NCBI GenBank assembly: GCA_022578965.1
Contig: MU400680.1
Location: 26,076-90,075 of the forward strand
Origin: Xylaria sp. FL1777
Taxonomy: Eukaryota > Ascomycota > Sordariomycetes > Xylariales > Xylariaceae
Direction of reading: 5' to 3'
Length of the DNA stretch: 64,000 nucleotides
The stretch's first letter is position 1. Each line of letters begins with the position of its first letter. A program made the position numbers and the translations under genes. This document shows, piece by piece, positions 61,671 to 64,000 of the stretch. A model generated the notes under the pieces. The model was not told the origin of the DNA, ran no database searches, and saw only the letters and a list, made by a program, of their open reading frames with translations.

Positions 61671-63545
61671 ATGCATCCCGCACCGTCCTTGGCAGAGTCG
61701 TTCCCCAAAAGCACCAAGACGGATGATAGATCTCAACATGTTTACGAGACTCCCCAGCAGCCTCGCCTGGCACACGCCGCCCACCTTGGACCCCCCGAGC
61801 CCCTGAAGATCGAGAATCACTCGGATTATTCTGTCAGTCAGTCTTCGCCGCCCATGAGGAAAGATACGGCTTCCAGCACTTCGACCAATGCTTCCGACAC
61901 GACAGTCGTTACGGCTACATCGACTGACACATCCACTACAGCCTACAGTGTCGAGTCGTCCCAGTCCATCTTCTCCGTCAAAGATGGTTCCGAAATCTCG
62001 AGTAACCGTCGAGCAAGCCGTCGACGAACTGGTCCTCTCTCCGCAGCGCAGAGAGAAAAGGCTGCCCTAATCCGCAAGCTTGGCGCCTGTCCTGATTGTC
62101 GTAGACGCCGAGTCGCTGTAAGTACCTAGATCACTCAGTATGAACGACAGCTCGTCTGTACCGCACGAGGCATGCAACTTACATGATAATCGCGTTGAAG
62201 TGCCATCCAAATCATCATAATATGTCGTGGGAAGAGGCCGTACAAAAGTACCGCTCTTCTAGCCCACTTCAGGAGCTTGCAACTCTTGCGGGGCGGCCTA
62301 TCAGTCCGGCGCCGAGCCAAATGAGGCCACCTCCTCCCCCTTATGCTCAAAGTTCGCAGGAAATGGACGTTGATCCGCCCCCTGCTGCCCCTAATCCACG
62401 GTCTACTCCAGGTCGGACGTCTCCGAACGAGACTCGGATCAACAGGACACCTCTTCCCTCTGGACCTAGGATAGAGAGGCATTTGTCTATGCCGAGCCCT
62501 CTCGCGGCGTCTCAGTCGCCGTACTCGATACCGCACCTGGGGTCGGTCAAGCACGACCTTGAAAGCATGGCCTCTAAGATTCTCTCTTCGCCGTATAGGA
62601 GTCGATATTCTAACGTCTACGCGCTCCTAATCTATTGGCAGGACGAGCACGAATCAAGCATTGCAGGGGCTGTGGAAGAGCTTGCCGAAGTGTTCCAAAA
62701 GTGCTATCACTATGTGCCTGAAATTATCAAGATACCTTCAGCTGCACGAAATGGTTACTCTAACCCGTGGAGATGGCTATCCAGGATTATTAACGAGTTC
62801 ATCGACAAGAGCGACACGAGAGACACTTTGAAGATTGTGTATTACAATGGATACAGTTATTTGGACGACAATAGAGAGATGGTATTATCAAGGTGAGAAG
62901 ATATTCTGTTGTAAGCGGTCTAGAGTCGGGTGTTGACGATGGGTTAGTTCACGGAACCGAGAGAAAGGCGAAACTATTCGTTGGAGTGGAATCCAGCATA
63001 TACTGGAAGAAGCTAATTCGGATACGCTAATCATCATGGACTCGATCTACTATCCTGCAAGCAAGATGGTTCGTCGAAGAGGTGTTCTGGAACTGATAGC
63101 AGCTTCGGCACCGGAAGACTACTACCATCTTCTCGAACGCGGCGTCTTTACCAGGGCACTAACGGAGCAGCTTCGTGCGCGGGCTATCCAGCATTTTCCC
63201 AACACACTATCAGCAGCTGAACTACACTCGAAGCTGCTTTCCCTCCTCCCGAAACTTATCCTCGATAGGCATCCGGAAAAGGGGGCGACAACGGTGTTCC
63301 CGGCCCCCTTGCACATGCAGACCTCGGGCAACGCCCGACTACCTTCGATTACGTTATCGCCACTACCGCTACAACACCCGAAACAGCACTCGAATCCGGA
63401 AAGCACTCACGCAGGCCCGCAGGTGACGCTGCAAATCCGGCTAACTGACGAGTCGCTCAGTCTCGAGAACTGGACCGAGTGGTTTCGGATGATGCCTGAA
63501 GGCATTCGAGACGTGAAAGTCGACGGTCCCTATACGTTTAGATGA
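61671..63545 (+). CDS. Uncharacterised fungal protein with CPDC motif and degenerate caspase-like domain
   Basis: Three exons, 61671-62117, 62201-62892 and 62948-63545, 578 residues; introns GTAAGT/GAAG (phase 0) and GTGAGA/TTAG (phase 2). I start at the ATG at 61671; the frame upstream is open only through a GTG. Residues 1-115 are Ser/Thr-rich and disordered. A basic block then leads to KLGACPDCRRRRVACHPNHHN, split by intron 1: two Cys, then Cys and several His, a likely zinc site strongly conserved in filamentous fungi. A Pro-rich linker follows. Residues about 290-460 read like a caspase/metacaspase p20 fold: YSNVYALLIYWQDE, a helix with GAVEELAEVFQ, strand IVYYNGYSYLDDN, strand DTLIIMDSIYYP. 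The catalytic His and Cys positions appear replaced (Tyr367 and Ile413). The C-terminus MPEGIRDVKVDGPYTFR closes a beta-rich end. Function unknown. Confidence 0.83.
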
Positions 63546-64000
63546 AACGACGGTGTTCCGGAACTTGCTGGCCTTATTACGTCGTATAATTTTTATCATT
63601 CCCTAAAGACTTCTTTCGGATAAAAAAAGCATCTTAACTTGAACTCTTTTATGACGCTACGATCTACTGTCCCGTACTTTTTATATACTCGAGTTTCATA
63701 TCGGCCGAGCCAAAGGCAGGGATCAAGAATGGAATGGATTTGGTGTAATTTTTCTTCTCCGCCTACGATATCCGTGCTGCGCTAGAATATCTTTACGACT
63801 CGCTTATAATGGATGACATTTCGTTGCATTCTTTTTTGCTCTTTTGCGTTGTCTACTCGTTAATCCAGGTATATGATTCTTTGGAGAAGGGGGGGGGGGG
63901 GGGGGGGAAAAATGGTTGCTGGTATTTTTTTTCGTACAAAATCACACCACAAAAAAATTTAATTTTAACCGGTTTTAAAGAAATAACAGATCACATATAG
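63546..64000. other. Downstream flank ending in poly-G and AT-rich sequence
   Basis: No gene. A G19 run at 63889-63907 is followed by an AT-rich tail to the window end, the same arrangement as beside the internal N gap, so the true end of good sequence may be near 63888. A 63-codon frame crossing the poly-G run is not credible. Confidence 0.6.

Overview
This window is nuclear DNA from a filamentous ascomycete (Pezizomycotina). I infer Sordariomycetes, possibly near Xylariales. Evidence: genes carry short introns of about 45-150 bases with GTAAGT-like donors and CTAAC branch sites. The gene set is typical of these fungi: Sin3 corepressor, FAS1-domain protein, fumarate reductase fused to cytochrome b5, HXT-type sugar transporter, Cdc1/Ted1-like phosphoesterase, PA14-containing GH3 glucosidase, CDF zinc transporter, pepsin-type protease, AAA ATPase. 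There are no bacterial operons, tRNA, rRNA or CRISPR that I could see. I saw no intact transposon.

Layout. Left part (1-13.4 kb): the 5' part of sin3 (minus strand, cut by the window start), a small secreted FAS1-domain protein (minus), an unrecognised 722-residue charged protein (minus), a SET-domain gene with an apparent frameshift (plus), and a four-exon soluble fumarate reductase/cytochrome b5 fusion (plus). Then comes an 8.8-kb stretch without a convincing gene. It ends in a repeat-rich block, a poly-G run, a 10-N assembly gap and AT-rich sequence.

Middle part (22.2-38.3 kb): an MFS monosaccharide transporter (plus), a Cdc1/Ted1-type metallophosphoesterase (minus), a seven-exon intracellular-type GH3 beta-glucosidase (minus), a long empty stretch, and a small VOC/glyoxalase-fold protein (plus).

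Right part (41.4-64 kb): a CDF zinc transporter (plus), a secreted aspartic protease (plus), a luciferase-like-domain membrane protein (plus), an AAA+ ATPase with a DUF7025-type region (minus), a 10-kb region without a convincing gene, and finally a protein with a conserved CPDC zinc-like motif and what looks like a catalytically dead caspase-type fold (plus).

The genes do not form an evident pathway or biosynthetic cluster. They look like housekeeping and accessory genes scattered among unusually long intergenic spaces. The sugar transporter and the GH3 glucosidase are 6 kb apart and could both serve oligosaccharide use, but this is only proximity. The most distinctive non-genic signals are two short words scattered through the intergenic DNA: TACTGCGTA (13 exact copies on either strand) and the palindrome ACCTAGGT (at least 16 copies). 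I found neither in any coding exon.
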